From Akkermansiaceae bacterium UBA956 (lineage in GTDB: Bacteria > Verrucomicrobiota > Verrucomicrobiia > Verrucomicrobiales > Akkermansiaceae), in the NCBI GenBank assembly GCA_002293145.1, contig DBCO01000005.1:62001-126000 (forward strand): 64,000 nucleotides of DNA. Reading direction: 5' to 3'. Positions 35,394 through 45,582 of this stretch are shown here, piece by piece (positions within the stretch are counted from its first letter, which is position 1; the number at the start of each line of letters is the position of its first letter). The notes under the pieces are model-generated. The model saw nothing but the letters and a program-made list of their open reading frames with translations. It did no database searches and had not been told where the DNA came from. A program made the translations under genes and the position numbers.

Positions 35394-36905
35394 ATGCAAG
35401 TCACATCACTCCACATCGGCGCCAGTTCCGTCTCTCTGCTCATCGGTGAGCAAGCAGAAAATGGAACCATCACTCCGCTCGATTTCTTAGAGCAACCCGC
35501 CCCCCTCGCTCATGACATTTTCGGCACCGGCAGCGTCTCCGCGAGTACTACTGAACGCATCGTTGCCATCATCCATGGCTTCCAAAAAACGCTTGCCGAG
35601 CTAGGACTGCCGACCCAATTTCTCACCCGCGCCGTTGCCACCAACATCCTGCCCGAGGCCGACAATCACGACGTCTTTCTCAACCGCATGCGCGTCGCTT
35701 GCGGGCTCAGCATCGACCCCATCGACGATGGTGAAATGACACGTCTCATCTATCTGAAAACACGCCGCCGCCTCATGGACACTCCCGCCATGAAGCGCAA
35801 CTGTACACTCGTCATCCACGTCGGCCCCGGCAATACCCGTGCACTCCTTTTCAAAAAAGGTGTCATCGCTCGCTACACCTCCTATCGCCTCGGGACTCAC
35901 CGCACACGCGAAGCCGTTCACCAATCCCACGCGGAAGGTCCTGCCTTGCTCGATCTCATCCGCCAACATGCCAGCGGCAATCTCGAACAAATCCGCCTCG
36001 ACTACCTCAACGAAAAAGTCGAAGCCCTCGTCATCATCGGCTACGAGATCCAACTCCTCGCCCCCTTCCTCAACAAAGGCAGCAAAGCCTGTCCCATTAA
36101 GACGCTCAAGATCGCTACCACGCAAGCCTCAGAGCTTTCCGATTACGACCTCGTTCGCCGCTACAACCTCGACTACCACACCGCCGAGGCCTTACTCCCC
36201 GCCATGGAAATCGCCATCGCCATTTCGGAAATGCTACGACTTCCCGAGATCTACATTCCCGTATCCGACTACGAGCAAGGTCTACTTCACGACCTCCTCA
36301 TTTCCAAAACACTCATTGGAACCTTTGAGCAAGAAGTCTTGCGCGCCACACACATCCTTGCCGAACGCTATCACTCTGATCCACGCCACGGCGAGCATGT
36401 TTCCAAACTTTGCCTGCATCTCTTTACCCAACTGCAAGAACTCCATCATATGGGGCCGCATGAAGTCTTACTCCTGCAATGCGCAGCCATCCTCCACGAA
36501 GTCGGCTCCTACATCAGCCCTCGCTCCCATCACAAGCACTCGCAATACATCATTCTCAACTCAGAAATTTTCGGACTCGATCGCGTGGACATCACACTTG
36601 TCGCACTCATCGCGCGTTATCATCGCCACTCTACACCGCGCCCTGATCATCCCGACTACGCAGAGCTCGGAGCCGAGGACCGCGTGCGTGTTTGCAAACT
36701 CGCTGCCATCCTGCGCGTAGCTGATGCTCTTGAGCGCACCCATCACCAACGCGTGCACGACATCGGTGTGATCGTCCAAGCCGATAAACTCCTACTTCGC
36801 CTCAAAGGAATCACCGATGCCACCGTCGAACAACTCGCCATGCAATCCAAAGCCGATCTCTTCACTCAAACCTTCGGACTCAACGTAGTCGTGGAGACCA
36901 CCTAA
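35394..36905 (+). CDS. Ppx/GppA-family phosphatase with HD-type domain
   Basis: A 503-aa protein. The N-terminal actin-fold half (1-300) fits exopolyphosphatase/pppGpp phosphatase, with IHVGPGNTRALLF as the second phosphate loop. The C-terminal half has HD-like features (HGEHVSKL, AAILHEVGSYISPRSHHKHS, ILRVADALERTHH). The N-terminal loop SLHIGASSVSLLIG departs from the usual D-x-GSNS form, since the Asp is replaced by His. Activity on polyphosphate or pppGpp is therefore uncertain. Cytoplasmic. Confidence 0.8.
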   Translation: MQVTSLHIGASSVSLLIGEQAENGTITPLDFLEQPAPLAHDIFGTGSVSASTTERIVAIIHGFQKTLAELGLPTQFLTRAVATNILPEADNHDVFLNRMRVACGLSIDPIDDGEMTRLIYLKTRRRLMDTPAMKRNCTLVIHVGPGNTRALLFKKGVIARYTSYRLGTHRTREAVHQSHAEGPALLDLIRQHASGNLEQIRLDYLNEKVEALVIIGYEIQLLAPFLNKGSKACPIKTLKIATTQASELSDYDLVRRYNLDYHTAEALLPAMEIAIAISEMLRLPEIYIPVSDYEQGLLHDLLISKTLIGTFEQEVLRATHILAERYHSDPRHGEHVSKLCLHLFTQLQELHHMGPHEVLLLQCAAILHEVGSYISPRSHHKHSQYIILNSEIFGLDRVDITLVALIARYHRHSTPRPDHPDYAELGAEDRVRVCKLAAILRVADALERTHHQRVHDIGVIVQADKLLLRLKGITDATVEQLAMQSKADLFTQTFGLNVVVETT

Positions 36906-36918
36906 AAACGATCAACAA

Positions 36919-37131
36919 ATGCTAGAGCAACCACCGCTTACCGATGCTCGCATTCACCCGCCTGCCAACCGCATCAACGACGCAATCAACCCCATGATGC
37001 AACGCTTAGTTGAACAAAATAGGAAGCTCGCCTATGAACTTGGTCGTCAGCTAAAGGAGATCGAAGAGTTAAGCAAGGAACTCAAAGAGCTGCGGAAAGA
37101 GCTCAAAGAGCAGGACAAAAAATCTAACTAA
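36919..37131 (+). CDS. Small coiled-coil protein
   Basis: A 70-aa protein coded 13 bases after the Ppx/GppA-HD gene. Residues about 28-66 form a strong charged coiled coil with heptads of Leu and Glu/Lys (LKEIEELSKELKELRKEL). It resembles the small SlyX-type helical proteins, without a clear family match. Function unknown; it may assist the upstream protein. Confidence 0.55.
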   Translation: MLEQPPLTDARIHPPANRINDAINPMMQRLVEQNRKLAYELGRQLKEIEELSKELKELRKELKEQDKKSN

Positions 37132-37158
37132 TCGACAGCGGCCCTTTCATCTAATTCT

Positions 37159-38067
37159 TCACTTCACCGGCCCAATGTAACCGGTCGAGACCACTACATC
37201 ATCGTACCATACTGTATTATCCTGCGTGCATGCATGCACATAGACGCCGAGGTCGATGCGTTTGATTTTCACTTGCTCCGTGGACCGCCATTGGATGCCC
37301 GTAAAATGCAGATACAGTTTCCCATCGATCCACGCGGCCAATTCACCGTCGTGCTTGCCGGGTGTATTGGCGCGGATCATGTGTTCCAAGCAATACCACT
37401 TCCCCCGCTCTGGCAAAAAGCGCTGGGCTTTTTCTGGCTCTAACATATTCCCCCAATAGTTGCTGTCTTTATCTTGCTGCATCTCCATCCAGTAGGTGTA
37501 AAGAAACAGATAACCTGGAGGATCGAGGCGCTGCCAATCGCACCATGTCTCAAAGCGGGAATTGAAGTAATCATCACCTCGCGGGCGCTTGCCTGCTTGA
37601 CCCATACCACGCCATTTATTCGATCCCGCAAGTGCAGAGATCGATCCACCGGTGTGATTGAGATTGCCCTGCTTGTAGTCATCGGCAAAGCGAATGTAGT
37701 AGCGCAGGTGCACGACATCATGCCCTTCATCACCCAACCAAGCCGTGGCACCAGCGCCCGATTCTTTGCCCTGAGCGTTCGCGGCAGTCAGTCGAAGCGC
37801 GCCTTTGCCACGATGGCTCTGACCTTCTGATAAATCAATCATCGCCCGTTTTTCTGCGCGACCACGAAGTTCAAAATACTTCTCCAAGGAGCTTTCCTCA
37901 TCAAACGAATCCTCAAACAAGACCTTGCCGGGTCTTTCCAATGCGGCAAGTAGCTCGACTGAAGCACGAGTCTTTTCGACAACCAATGCAGGCGGAGAAA
38001 TCACGGAAGCATAAAGCGAAGCGAGACAGCACGATGCCGTCATTCCAAACCAATGGAGAAATTTCAT
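37159..38067 (-). CDS. Secreted polysaccharide-lyase-like (concanavalin-fold) protein
   Basis: A 302-aa exported protein with a signal peptide (TASCCLASLYASVISPP). The body looks like a jelly-roll fold: VVHLRYYIRFADDY, ELAAWIDGKLYLHFTGIQWR and VWYDDVVVSTGYIGP. Those last two motifs are seen in PL14/PL20-type lyases and related concanavalin-like domains. I cannot assign catalytic residues. Substrate is possibly an acidic polysaccharide. Confidence 0.55.
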   Translation of the reverse strand: MKFLHWFGMTASCCLASLYASVISPPALVVEKTRASVELLAALERPGKVLFEDSFDEESSLEKYFELRGRAEKRAMIDLSEGQSHRGKGALRLTAANAQGKESGAGATAWLGDEGHDVVHLRYYIRFADDYKQGNLNHTGGSISALAGSNKWRGMGQAGKRPRGDDYFNSRFETWCDWQRLDPPGYLFLYTYWMEMQQDKDSNYWGNMLEPEKAQRFLPERGKWYCLEHMIRANTPGKHDGELAAWIDGKLYLHFTGIQWRSTEQVKIKRIDLGVYVHACTQDNTVWYDDVVVSTGYIGPVK

Positions 38068-38183
38068 TCATCATGCATAACATCACTCATGAGCCCGTGG
38101 CAATCACGATCGTTCAGGTTTCACCAGTATGCTAAAATTTGCTCGCGCACACTGACGAAGATTACAGCTCCGCAGACTCGCGA

Positions 38184-38218
38184 CAAAAAAAATGCGCCCC
38201 ACACAATTGGGGGCGCAT
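38184..38218 (-). terminator. Rho-independent terminator after the TlpA-SHD1 gene
   Basis: ATGCGCCCC pairs with GGGGCGCAT, and on the minus strand the stem is followed by a run of seven to eight T. It lies 38 bases past the stop codon of the thioredoxin-like gene. Confidence 0.88.
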
Positions 38219-38256
38219 AGATGAGTTAGCGATTCACGAAATCGCTACTTGGAGCT

Positions 38257-38985
38257 TCAGACGTCCTCGTCAGCATCTTCTTCCTCGTTGCCACTGGCAG
38301 CCGCTTCGATTTCTTCACGAGAGGTTTCAGAAAGTTTTTCAAGTGGATAAGTCACTTCCTTTTTGTTAGGCATGATGAAAACAACATTTTTGTCGTCCAC
38401 CGATTTCACAGCAGCGGTAATGGCGACACCCTCGCTGTTCGTCCATGACTTGGAAGCAATCAAAGGAGCATTGGAGTCTTTTTCGACTTCTTCTTCCGCG
38501 GCACCTTCTTTCAGTGCTTTACGAATCAAGCTCTTGAGCTTGTCATGATCGGGAAAGCCATCATAAATGATTTGGCCTTCGCGGTCAAAAAGATGGCAAC
38601 GGGGAATGGACGAAAATTCAATGGGTCCCTCAGCACCCTCGGTGATCGCGAATTCGACCTTGGCTTTTTTCAAGATCGGCTCGATGTCACTTTTGCCGTG
38701 ACCTTGGCACTCTGCGCCAATCACCACGAGACCATCTTCGCGAAAATCCTTATCGAGCTCGGCGAGATGCGGCATGGCACCGATGCATGGAGGGCAGCGT
38801 ACGCCCCAGTTCTCGATCAGCACCACTTTGCCCTTGAGATCTTTTTTGCTAAACTTTTCCCCGAAAAGCACTTTGCCAAAACTCCATTCGGAGAGCTTAT
38901 GATCGCCAGGCGACTCTTCTGCACGTAAGGTAGCGGCAGCACCGAAAAAAGCCAACGACAGCAAGGATGTGAGTAATTTTTTCAT
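38257..38985 (-). CDS. Exported thioredoxin-like (TlpA-type) protein with SHD1 domain
   Basis: A 242-aa protein. The signal peptide (LLTSLLSLAFFGAAATLRA) is followed by a TlpA/redoxin domain with the active site WGVRCPPC and the cis-Pro SSIPRCHLF. The C-terminal 70 residues (WTNSEGVAITAAVKSVDD then VTYPLEKLSETSREEIE) match the SHD1 domain often found in PVC exported proteins, and end in an acidic tail. It probably reduces periplasmic disulfides. The CPPC site is less common than CxPC with other middle residues. Confidence 0.8.
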   Translation of the reverse strand: MKKLLTSLLSLAFFGAAATLRAEESPGDHKLSEWSFGKVLFGEKFSKKDLKGKVVLIENWGVRCPPCIGAMPHLAELDKDFREDGLVVIGAECQGHGKSDIEPILKKAKVEFAITEGAEGPIEFSSIPRCHLFDREGQIIYDGFPDHDKLKSLIRKALKEGAAEEEVEKDSNAPLIASKSWTNSEGVAITAAVKSVDDKNVVFIMPNKKEVTYPLEKLSETSREEIEAAASGNEEEDADEDV

Positions 38986-39234
38986 AAAATAAAGGAATTC
39001 AACAGTGATATAACGTGGAAAAGGGGGAAATCATTCAAATCATTGCAGAAAAGATCATCATTTCTGCGAAACTAGTGCAATTTACGCATATCAAATGAAA
39101 TCCTATGACGTGCTCAATTGCGTTTCAGTGATATCGGATCTCTGCCTCATAGTCAATCACACAAAATGATTTTGCCGATTGTCGCAGATGAAAAATCACC
39201 TCAGATTCATCAAGAAATGGACCTGAGCCCGAAA

Positions 39235-39311
<77 letters not shown>

Positions 39312-39331
39312 TCTTGAAGAACAGGAAAACA

Positions 39332-39406
39332 TGGAGCCGGTTGTCGGATTTGAACCGACGACCTGATCATTACAAATGAACTGCTCTACCACTGAGCTAA
39401 ACCGGC
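39332..39406 (-). tRNA. tRNA-Thr (TGT)
   Basis: A cloverleaf on the minus strand with acceptor GCCGGTT/AACCGGC, D-arm TAGCTCAGTGGTAGAGCA, anticodon loop with TGT, T-arm CGGTTCAAATCCG and encoded CCA. It lies 21 bases upstream of the CAT tRNA and is probably cotranscribed with it. Hairpins CCGCC-N5-GGCGG and GTAGTG-C-CACTAC lie just 5' of it. Confidence 0.92.
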
Positions 39407-39506
39407 CTTTGTTGCGCCGCCTTACCGGCGGGGAGGCAGTTGTAGTGCCACTACGACGATCTCGCAAGCAAATTTTTGTGTTTCTTTAATCGTTTTTTTG
39501 ACTCGG

Positions 39507-42500
39507 TCATCGCAATGTAGTAAGATACTCGATGACATCACGAATTTCTTTTTTCCCAAGCATTGCATCGATAGGCGGCATCATGGAGGCTGGGGTGCTA
39601 CGCTCGGCGACAGTGGCTAAGGAAATGGTTTTTACGCTGCCATCGGCCATGCGCAATGTCAAATCTGTGGCTGACTCTTTTTCGAGCGAGCCATTTAGCG
39701 ATGTGCCATCCTTGAGCGTGACGACCACCAGTGCGTAACCTTTCGCCAGTGCGGCATTGGGCAAAATTAAAGCCTCCAGAAGCTGCTTTCGATTCATGCG
39801 TTTGCCGATGCCGCTGAGATCAGGTCCAACTTCGGCTCCTTCACCGCCGAGTTTATGACAACGCGTGCATTGAGCTACAAGGTGTTCGAGTGCGATTTTT
39901 TTTCCACGTTCGGCGGAACCACCTACGAGCGTATCGTAGAATTTCCCCATCGACGTTGCAGCGTTTTTCTCATCATAAGCCTTAACCTCAGAGATCAAGC
40001 CTGGATCACCTTGCACTTGTGCCGCGCCGAGCAAATCAAGCCGAACCTCGGCGGGGATTTTCCCGTCACCGAGCAAGGCCATTTGTTTAATCAACAATTG
40101 CACCGCCGCCGGTGACTTGATCGTGGCGAGACAAGCATAGGCATCCTGCACTTCGGATGTTTTGCCAGAGATGAGAACTTGGGCCAAAAGCGGCACTATC
40201 GATTCATTTGCCTTACCAGCACTCGCCATTAGCTTCAATGCCACAGCGCGCAGGGCTGGATCGTTCGCATGCAATGCCGATGCCGTCGCATCCGATAAGT
40301 TGGCATCTCTCAGTGAACCGAGCGCCAACAAGGCCGCGCAGCGCACGGAGCTTTTCTCTTGCGAATTGGCGACAATTTTCCGCAGGGACGAATTTACCCC
40401 AGCATATTCGGCCATACGAATGAGATCACAGGCGGCCTTGCGCAGAGGCTCAGAGGGATCTGCGAGCAAGGCTGGAGCACTCGCATCGAGTGCCGCCTTC
40501 AATTGTAATGTGGGGCGGGGGGCGCTTGGACGATAGCGACCTTCCACCCGATCAAGTGGGGCAGGTTCCAACCATGTCGACAAACTCTTCAAGGCCTCTT
40601 CGCGCATGGGCGCTGGAGCTGCGGCATTCATGGCGTATGCGGCAAGACGTGATGCCGAGTCTACGCCACCGATCCTCAAGTTCGCAGAAATCGCCCGACG
40701 GAGAAACACGGGATCATTTCCTTTAGCTGCTTCCAATGATCGTGCCAGCGCCGGAAGAGCTGCGGGGATCGAGTCATCATCATGAATGGCTCGTGCGCAC
40801 TCTGCTCTCACGAGTGCAGAATCATCATCGAGGAATGAAGCAATTTCTGGAGCTGCGAGACGACGGAGAGCAACTACTGATGCAATGCGCACGGACTCGT
40901 GGGAATGACTGCTGAGTGCTACGATGGCGGCTGGGTCATTTTTACCAATGCCAGCAAGAGCGCTAATGCCAGCATGACGGAGAAAGACATCACTGTCTCC
41001 AACCGCACCAAGCATCACGAGTGCAGCGGGTAGTTCTGTAACATTTCCCGTCTTGCTCAATGCCATAGCCGCGTGAAACTGAACGCGCTTTGAATCATCG
41101 GTGAGCGTATCAGCTAGCTGGGGCGCAGTTTTTTTCGCCTTTACATCTCCGAGAACTTTCGCCACTTGCGCGCGCACTTCACTTGCAGGATCTTTGAGCA
41201 AAGGAATGAGTGGTAGCGCCCACTTTTCGTCCTTTCGCCCCATCTGGCCTAGCCCCCAGATCGCATGGCAGCGCGCCAACAATGATGAGTGCGACTGAGC
41301 CACTTCTAACAAATTTTTATCGGCTTGCTTTTTTACTAACGAAAATTGTGCTCCAAGCCGCACCCGTTGATCTTCGTGCGCCAAGAGAGCTACGCACTCC
41401 TTCACCGATCGCTTGTCCCATCCTTGCTGCAAAATCTCCTTGGTGAGCTTGCGTGCAGCATCACGTTGCGATTCCCCGACGTCTAGTTGCCAGACTTTGC
41501 CTTTGTTGTGTGGCTCCCACACGGCACTGTTCCAATCGGCTGCATACAAAGCCCCATCCGGCCCCCATGCCAAGCCGGTCATCATTTTTCCACTATGCAC
41601 CAAACGTTCATTTTTCATCGAAAAGCCTGCACCTTTTGGCTCGACTTGAAATGCTGTTAGTTTGCGCCCAGGAAATTGGGTCAGGAAAAAGGTATCACGC
41701 AAGTTTTCGCCCAGCGCGGTGCCAGGATTGTAGACGAATCCGCAGGACCCATCCGAATAGTTCAATAAAGGCGGCGTGATGTATGCGGCTTGACCTTTCC
41801 AGAAGGGTATCGCCAGTTTTTCATCCATCCAAGGGTTGTAGTCTCCACCCCGATACTGCCAATTGCAACGCCATCCCGTATCGCTCTGCTCGGTGATGTA
41901 GACGAAGCGTTCTCGTTCGCCTTTGAAGTCAGCGTCATTGTCTACCGCAAACAAATTGCCCCATTGATCAAAAGCGATTTCTTGAGGATTGCGCAGCCCG
42001 TGAGCAAAAATCTCAAAATGGCTACCGTCCAATTCACAGCGCATCACCGCACCCTCATGCGCTTTTTTTTCCACCGTCCCCTCGCGCGTTTTCACATTCA
42101 GCCCCTTATCGCCAATGCTCCAATAAAGCCGTCCATCTGGACCGATGGCAAACCCGTGCATGTCGTGACCAGAGTAGGCGATGTGCACGCCAAATCCTTC
42201 GAGCAACACCTCGCTGGAAAAATCAGCCTTGCCAATCTTGCGGTCTTGCGAAAACTTCCACACCCGCGGGATAGCAGCGAGATAGAGCTGTCCATCGTGA
42301 TAATACGCGCCGCCCGCGACTCCCGTCATCTCGTCATTCAGGCCATCCACGAAAACCTCAGAACGATCTGCCACCCCCTGGCCTGTGGTATCGGTGATCC
42401 GTAGGATTTTTTCCGACAGCACGCCGAGATCGCGGTAGTCCGAGATGCCATCGCCATTGCGATCCTTCAGCCAGCTTGCATTCTTGGCATGATTCGCCGC

Positions 42501-42767
42501 GCTCATCTCCGATTCATAAAAGGCCTGCCGCTGCGCAACGCTCTCAAAAGAAAGAGTTTTTGTCACCCAATCGGTATGCGAACGAATGTCCAGCTCACTT
42601 TCCTTGCGGCGAACGGTCTGCGTTACATAAACGCGACCTTGAGGATCGACTGTGATGCCAACTGGGCTGCCTAGCAAAGACTCACTAGCCCATTCCTTGG
42701 CTTGCAGTTCGAGCTCGGCAGCATGCAAGCTGGCCAGTGAAGTGAGGAACAAGAACGCGCGTGTCAT
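39507..42767 (-). CDS. Secreted propeller-HEAT-cytochrome c protein (PVC membrane-bound dehydrogenase type)
   Basis: A 1086-aa exported protein of the kind multiplied in Planctomycetes and Verrucomicrobia. After a signal peptide (LFLTSLASLHA), residues about 20-430 form a beta-propeller like glucose/sorbosone dehydrogenase (PVGITVDPQGRVYV, GVAGGAYYHDGQLY, HDMHGFAIGPDGRLYW, LRNPQEIAFDQWGNLF). Residues about 450-930 are HEAT-like repeats (VRAQVAKVLGDVK, ALRAVALKLMASAG). The C-terminal part has one haem c site, CTRCH, followed by GPDLSGIGKR. It is probably a periplasmic sugar-oxidising or electron-transfer protein; substrate unknown. Confidence 0.87.
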   Translation of the reverse strand: MTRAFLFLTSLASLHAAELELQAKEWASESLLGSPVGITVDPQGRVYVTQTVRRKESELDIRSHTDWVTKTLSFESVAQRQAFYESEMSAANHAKNASWLKDRNGDGISDYRDLGVLSEKILRITDTTGQGVADRSEVFVDGLNDEMTGVAGGAYYHDGQLYLAAIPRVWKFSQDRKIGKADFSSEVLLEGFGVHIAYSGHDMHGFAIGPDGRLYWSIGDKGLNVKTREGTVEKKAHEGAVMRCELDGSHFEIFAHGLRNPQEIAFDQWGNLFAVDNDADFKGERERFVYITEQSDTGWRCNWQYRGGDYNPWMDEKLAIPFWKGQAAYITPPLLNYSDGSCGFVYNPGTALGENLRDTFFLTQFPGRKLTAFQVEPKGAGFSMKNERLVHSGKMMTGLAWGPDGALYAADWNSAVWEPHNKGKVWQLDVGESQRDAARKLTKEILQQGWDKRSVKECVALLAHEDQRVRLGAQFSLVKKQADKNLLEVAQSHSSLLARCHAIWGLGQMGRKDEKWALPLIPLLKDPASEVRAQVAKVLGDVKAKKTAPQLADTLTDDSKRVQFHAAMALSKTGNVTELPAALVMLGAVGDSDVFLRHAGISALAGIGKNDPAAIVALSSHSHESVRIASVVALRRLAAPEIASFLDDDSALVRAECARAIHDDDSIPAALPALARSLEAAKGNDPVFLRRAISANLRIGGVDSASRLAAYAMNAAAPAPMREEALKSLSTWLEPAPLDRVEGRYRPSAPRPTLQLKAALDASAPALLADPSEPLRKAACDLIRMAEYAGVNSSLRKIVANSQEKSSVRCAALLALGSLRDANLSDATASALHANDPALRAVALKLMASAGKANESIVPLLAQVLISGKTSEVQDAYACLATIKSPAAVQLLIKQMALLGDGKIPAEVRLDLLGAAQVQGDPGLISEVKAYDEKNAATSMGKFYDTLVGGSAERGKKIALEHLVAQCTRCHKLGGEGAEVGPDLSGIGKRMNRKQLLEALILPNAALAKGYALVVVTLKDGTSLNGSLEKESATDLTLRMADGSVKTISLATVAERSTPASMMPPIDAMLGKKEIRDVIEYLTTLR

Positions 42768-42889
42768 AATGGAATTCTATCACATAATATCGAAACGACA
42801 ACGCAAACTGGCGACATGCCAGCAACATGAACACGACAAAAAACGGGCAGACTTCCGTCTGCCCGTTGTCGAATCGGAATCAACCGAGA

Positions 42890-45520
42890 TTATTGCATGC
42901 CTACGGGAGGCAGCAAGCTTGGACCACCATCGAGCATGTCTGGAGCGGCAAGCACATCACCACCTATAGGAGCGGAGCTGTCCTTCATCACGCGACCTGT
43001 TGCGTCAATGATTTGAGCGGTCACGAAGATGATCAAGTTGCTCTTGATGCGATTCTCAGCCTTGGTTTGGAACAAACGTCCCACCCATGGGATATCACCA
43101 AGAATCGGCACCTTATCTTCCACGTTTTGCACATCCTCACGCATCAGACCACCAACCGCAACGGTGTGGCCATCGTAGATAGAAAGAGCGGTAGAAACAC
43201 GGCGAACAGAGAACACAGGCATCTCAATCCGGTTTTCCGTAATCGTCACGGTAGTCGGGTTACCAAGAGCATCCGAAGATGGCGATTGAATCGGGCTGCC
43301 GTAGTTGATGAAACCTTCGAACTCGACAATCTCAGGAGCAAAGCGCAGGTCAATGACCGTGTCGTTGTTGCCAAGAGTTGGCTCGATTTCCAGAGTTACA
43401 CCCGTGTTACGTGGTTCGAATGCGGTTGGAGTAGCAGGGGTTACAGGGAAGATGCCTGCGCTGCCACCACCTAGACCGGCAATGCCGCCGCCGCCGCCGG
43501 TAGCGCCAACGCTGTTCGGCAGTTCGGGGGGCTCGTATTCAGTTGGGTAGATAAATTCACGAATGATTTCAATCGTGGCTTTCTGGCTCGACTTCGCCAT
43601 GATGCTAGGAGCCGTCATGATGTCAGCACCTTTTTTCTGGGAAAGACCGCGCATGATCATCTGCACTTGACCGTCTGAGAACAGACCCGTAAGACTGAGG
43701 ATGCCAGGAGCAACAGCCGTGTTTTGCGCTGTGCGGTTTGGATTGTTCAGGATGGAATCAATGCTATCACGGGTGATAGCATGTGACCCAGAACGATTGC
43801 TACCAGTAACGATGTTGCTAACGTTTTGACCAGGATTCGCAGGGATGCCAGGAATGGTGGTGAAGTCAACAGGATTGAGGAAGTCGGTATTGGTGCGCGG
43901 AGAACCGCTGCCAATGGTACCACCACCTGGGTAGAGGCCACCGCCAACACTGAACGGAGTCAGAATCCAGTCAAAGCCCAACTCTTCGTTGTTCTCTTGG
44001 CTGATCTCGACGAATTTCGTCATGATCTTGATCTGTTTTGGTGTGTCGATCTCCATCGCCTTAACGATTTGCTCGATCAAGTCCAGATTGGAAGGAGTGT
44101 TGTTCACGACAAGAGTGCTGTTCGCACCGATGAAGTTAGCCGAAGCTTTCTCGGGGAATTGAACTCCTTTGGCTTTAAGCAGGTCTTGCACATTGCCGCG
44201 GGGCTTGAGACCGCCGCCACCGCCGGTTTCGGCTGTGGAAGCAAATGGGTCAGCAGCTTCTTCCGTTGCACCACCGCCATTGCCCAAAGCATCGAGGAAG
44301 TCAGGAGGAACTTGGAAGGTGCGGGAAACGATGTCTTCACCGTCATCGGTAGCAGGCACGAGAGTTACAGCGAAGTCGTCCGTTTTGTACTTGAGACGGG
44401 TACTTTCGCAGATGTATTTCAAAGCGGTTGCGATCGGCACGTTTGTCAAGCGGAGTTCCTTCACGCGAAGTGCACCGACATCAGTTACTGCACCAAGGCC
44501 ACCAGCAGCAGCATCGAGACCGCCAGCTGCATCAGCAGCAGGAGCCGCAGCCGCGCCAGCTTGTGGCTTACGGATCACGAAGTTGATACCTTTATCGGCT
44601 GGATTGTTTGTGGTGGTGTCGAGTTCACGCGAACGTGAGCGTAGGAAGTCGATTGCTTCTTCGACAGAGGTGTCTTCAAAGTCGATAACGGGAATGATGA
44701 TCGTGCGAAGTTTTTCGCCAATCAGTGCAGAGCCTGAGGTAAGCGTAGGATCGAGGACGTTATCAGTGTCGAATTCCGGAGCATCGCGAGGAACGGCAAG
44801 TTCCCAAGCGCGGTCCACTTCCATGAGCAATTCTGCACGAGTGTGATCGTAGGCCGAGCGATAGTAATCAGTCTTAGCAGCGGCGATACGCTCCAACCAA
44901 CGGCGAGCAGCTTTATTATAAGGGTCGATGCGAAGAACGCTTTCAAACTCTTTTTTGGCATCATCAAATTTGCCCAAGTTGTAATGACCTTCGCCCATGT
45001 AAAGAGTGCTACGCACTTTGTCTACGTTTTCGGTGTGCTCAAAGGTCAGAGCAGAGTTGGTGCGAATTGGGTCATCAAGATATGCCAATTCACGAGCGGC
45101 AAGCGTATTGCCAGGGTCGACCTCAGGTGAGAGCACGTTATCAAGTAATGCGCGAGCTTCTGTGTATTTGCCTACCTTACGGTATTCGGCGGAGAGAGCT
45201 ACAGAGCCATCTACCAAGTGCTGCTTGAGGACAGCACGGCGATCATCGAGCACGGGTGCTGGAGGAAGCACGGCAAGAGCGGCTTTGTATTTGGAAACGG
45301 CTTTATCGTATTCGCGAGCTGCGTATGCAGTCCGACCCTCGTTGAGGAGTTGGTCGGCTTGTGCCACAGCTTCTTGACGGCGAATGGCTTCGCGCTGAGC
45401 GAGACCTGACATTCCGGAGGAGCCTTCGCCCGCGTGAGCTGTCATCACGGGCATCAGGACCGCTGCGGCCATCAAGGCTGCTGCAGTGCGACTAGTTTTG
45501 TGCGCTGGTATTTTTTGCAT
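42890..45520 (-). CDS. Secretin-family outer-membrane protein (Amuc_1098-like)
   Basis: An 876-aa secretin. A signal peptide is followed by an N-terminal TPR-like region (REYDKAVSKYKAAL, GKYTEARALL, GKFDDAKKEFESVLRIDPYNKAA), then N-domains with VKELRLTNVPIATALKYI and LVVNNTPSNLDLIEQIV. The secretin core begins near VEISQENNEELGFDW and ends with the signature VAVGGLMRED then VPILGDIPWVGRLFQ. It forms the outer-membrane channel of a type IV pilus-like or type II secretion system. It is last of five same-strand genes whose order equals Akkermansia Amuc_1102-1098. Confidence 0.88.
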   Translation of the reverse strand: MQKIPAHKTSRTAAALMAAAVLMPVMTAHAGEGSSGMSGLAQREAIRRQEAVAQADQLLNEGRTAYAAREYDKAVSKYKAALAVLPPAPVLDDRRAVLKQHLVDGSVALSAEYRKVGKYTEARALLDNVLSPEVDPGNTLAARELAYLDDPIRTNSALTFEHTENVDKVRSTLYMGEGHYNLGKFDDAKKEFESVLRIDPYNKAARRWLERIAAAKTDYYRSAYDHTRAELLMEVDRAWELAVPRDAPEFDTDNVLDPTLTSGSALIGEKLRTIIIPVIDFEDTSVEEAIDFLRSRSRELDTTTNNPADKGINFVIRKPQAGAAAAPAADAAGGLDAAAGGLGAVTDVGALRVKELRLTNVPIATALKYICESTRLKYKTDDFAVTLVPATDDGEDIVSRTFQVPPDFLDALGNGGGATEEAADPFASTAETGGGGGLKPRGNVQDLLKAKGVQFPEKASANFIGANSTLVVNNTPSNLDLIEQIVKAMEIDTPKQIKIMTKFVEISQENNEELGFDWILTPFSVGGGLYPGGGTIGSGSPRTNTDFLNPVDFTTIPGIPANPGQNVSNIVTGSNRSGSHAITRDSIDSILNNPNRTAQNTAVAPGILSLTGLFSDGQVQMIMRGLSQKKGADIMTAPSIMAKSSQKATIEIIREFIYPTEYEPPELPNSVGATGGGGGIAGLGGGSAGIFPVTPATPTAFEPRNTGVTLEIEPTLGNNDTVIDLRFAPEIVEFEGFINYGSPIQSPSSDALGNPTTVTITENRIEMPVFSVRRVSTALSIYDGHTVAVGGLMREDVQNVEDKVPILGDIPWVGRLFQTKAENRIKSNLIIFVTAQIIDATGRVMKDSSAPIGGDVLAAPDMLDGGPSLLPPVGMQ

Positions 45521-45582
45521 GTGTGTCGGAGTTGTTATTGGCTAGTTTTATGAGAATTGGAAAGAGAATTTTACAAAAAGTG

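Noticed and set aside
35839..36720. 293-aa plus-strand frame inside the Ppx/GppA-HD gene
   Set aside because: Ser/Pro/Thr-rich out-of-frame reading of a well-supported gene.
43826..44638. 270-aa plus-strand frame
   Set aside because: Antisense to the secretin gene.
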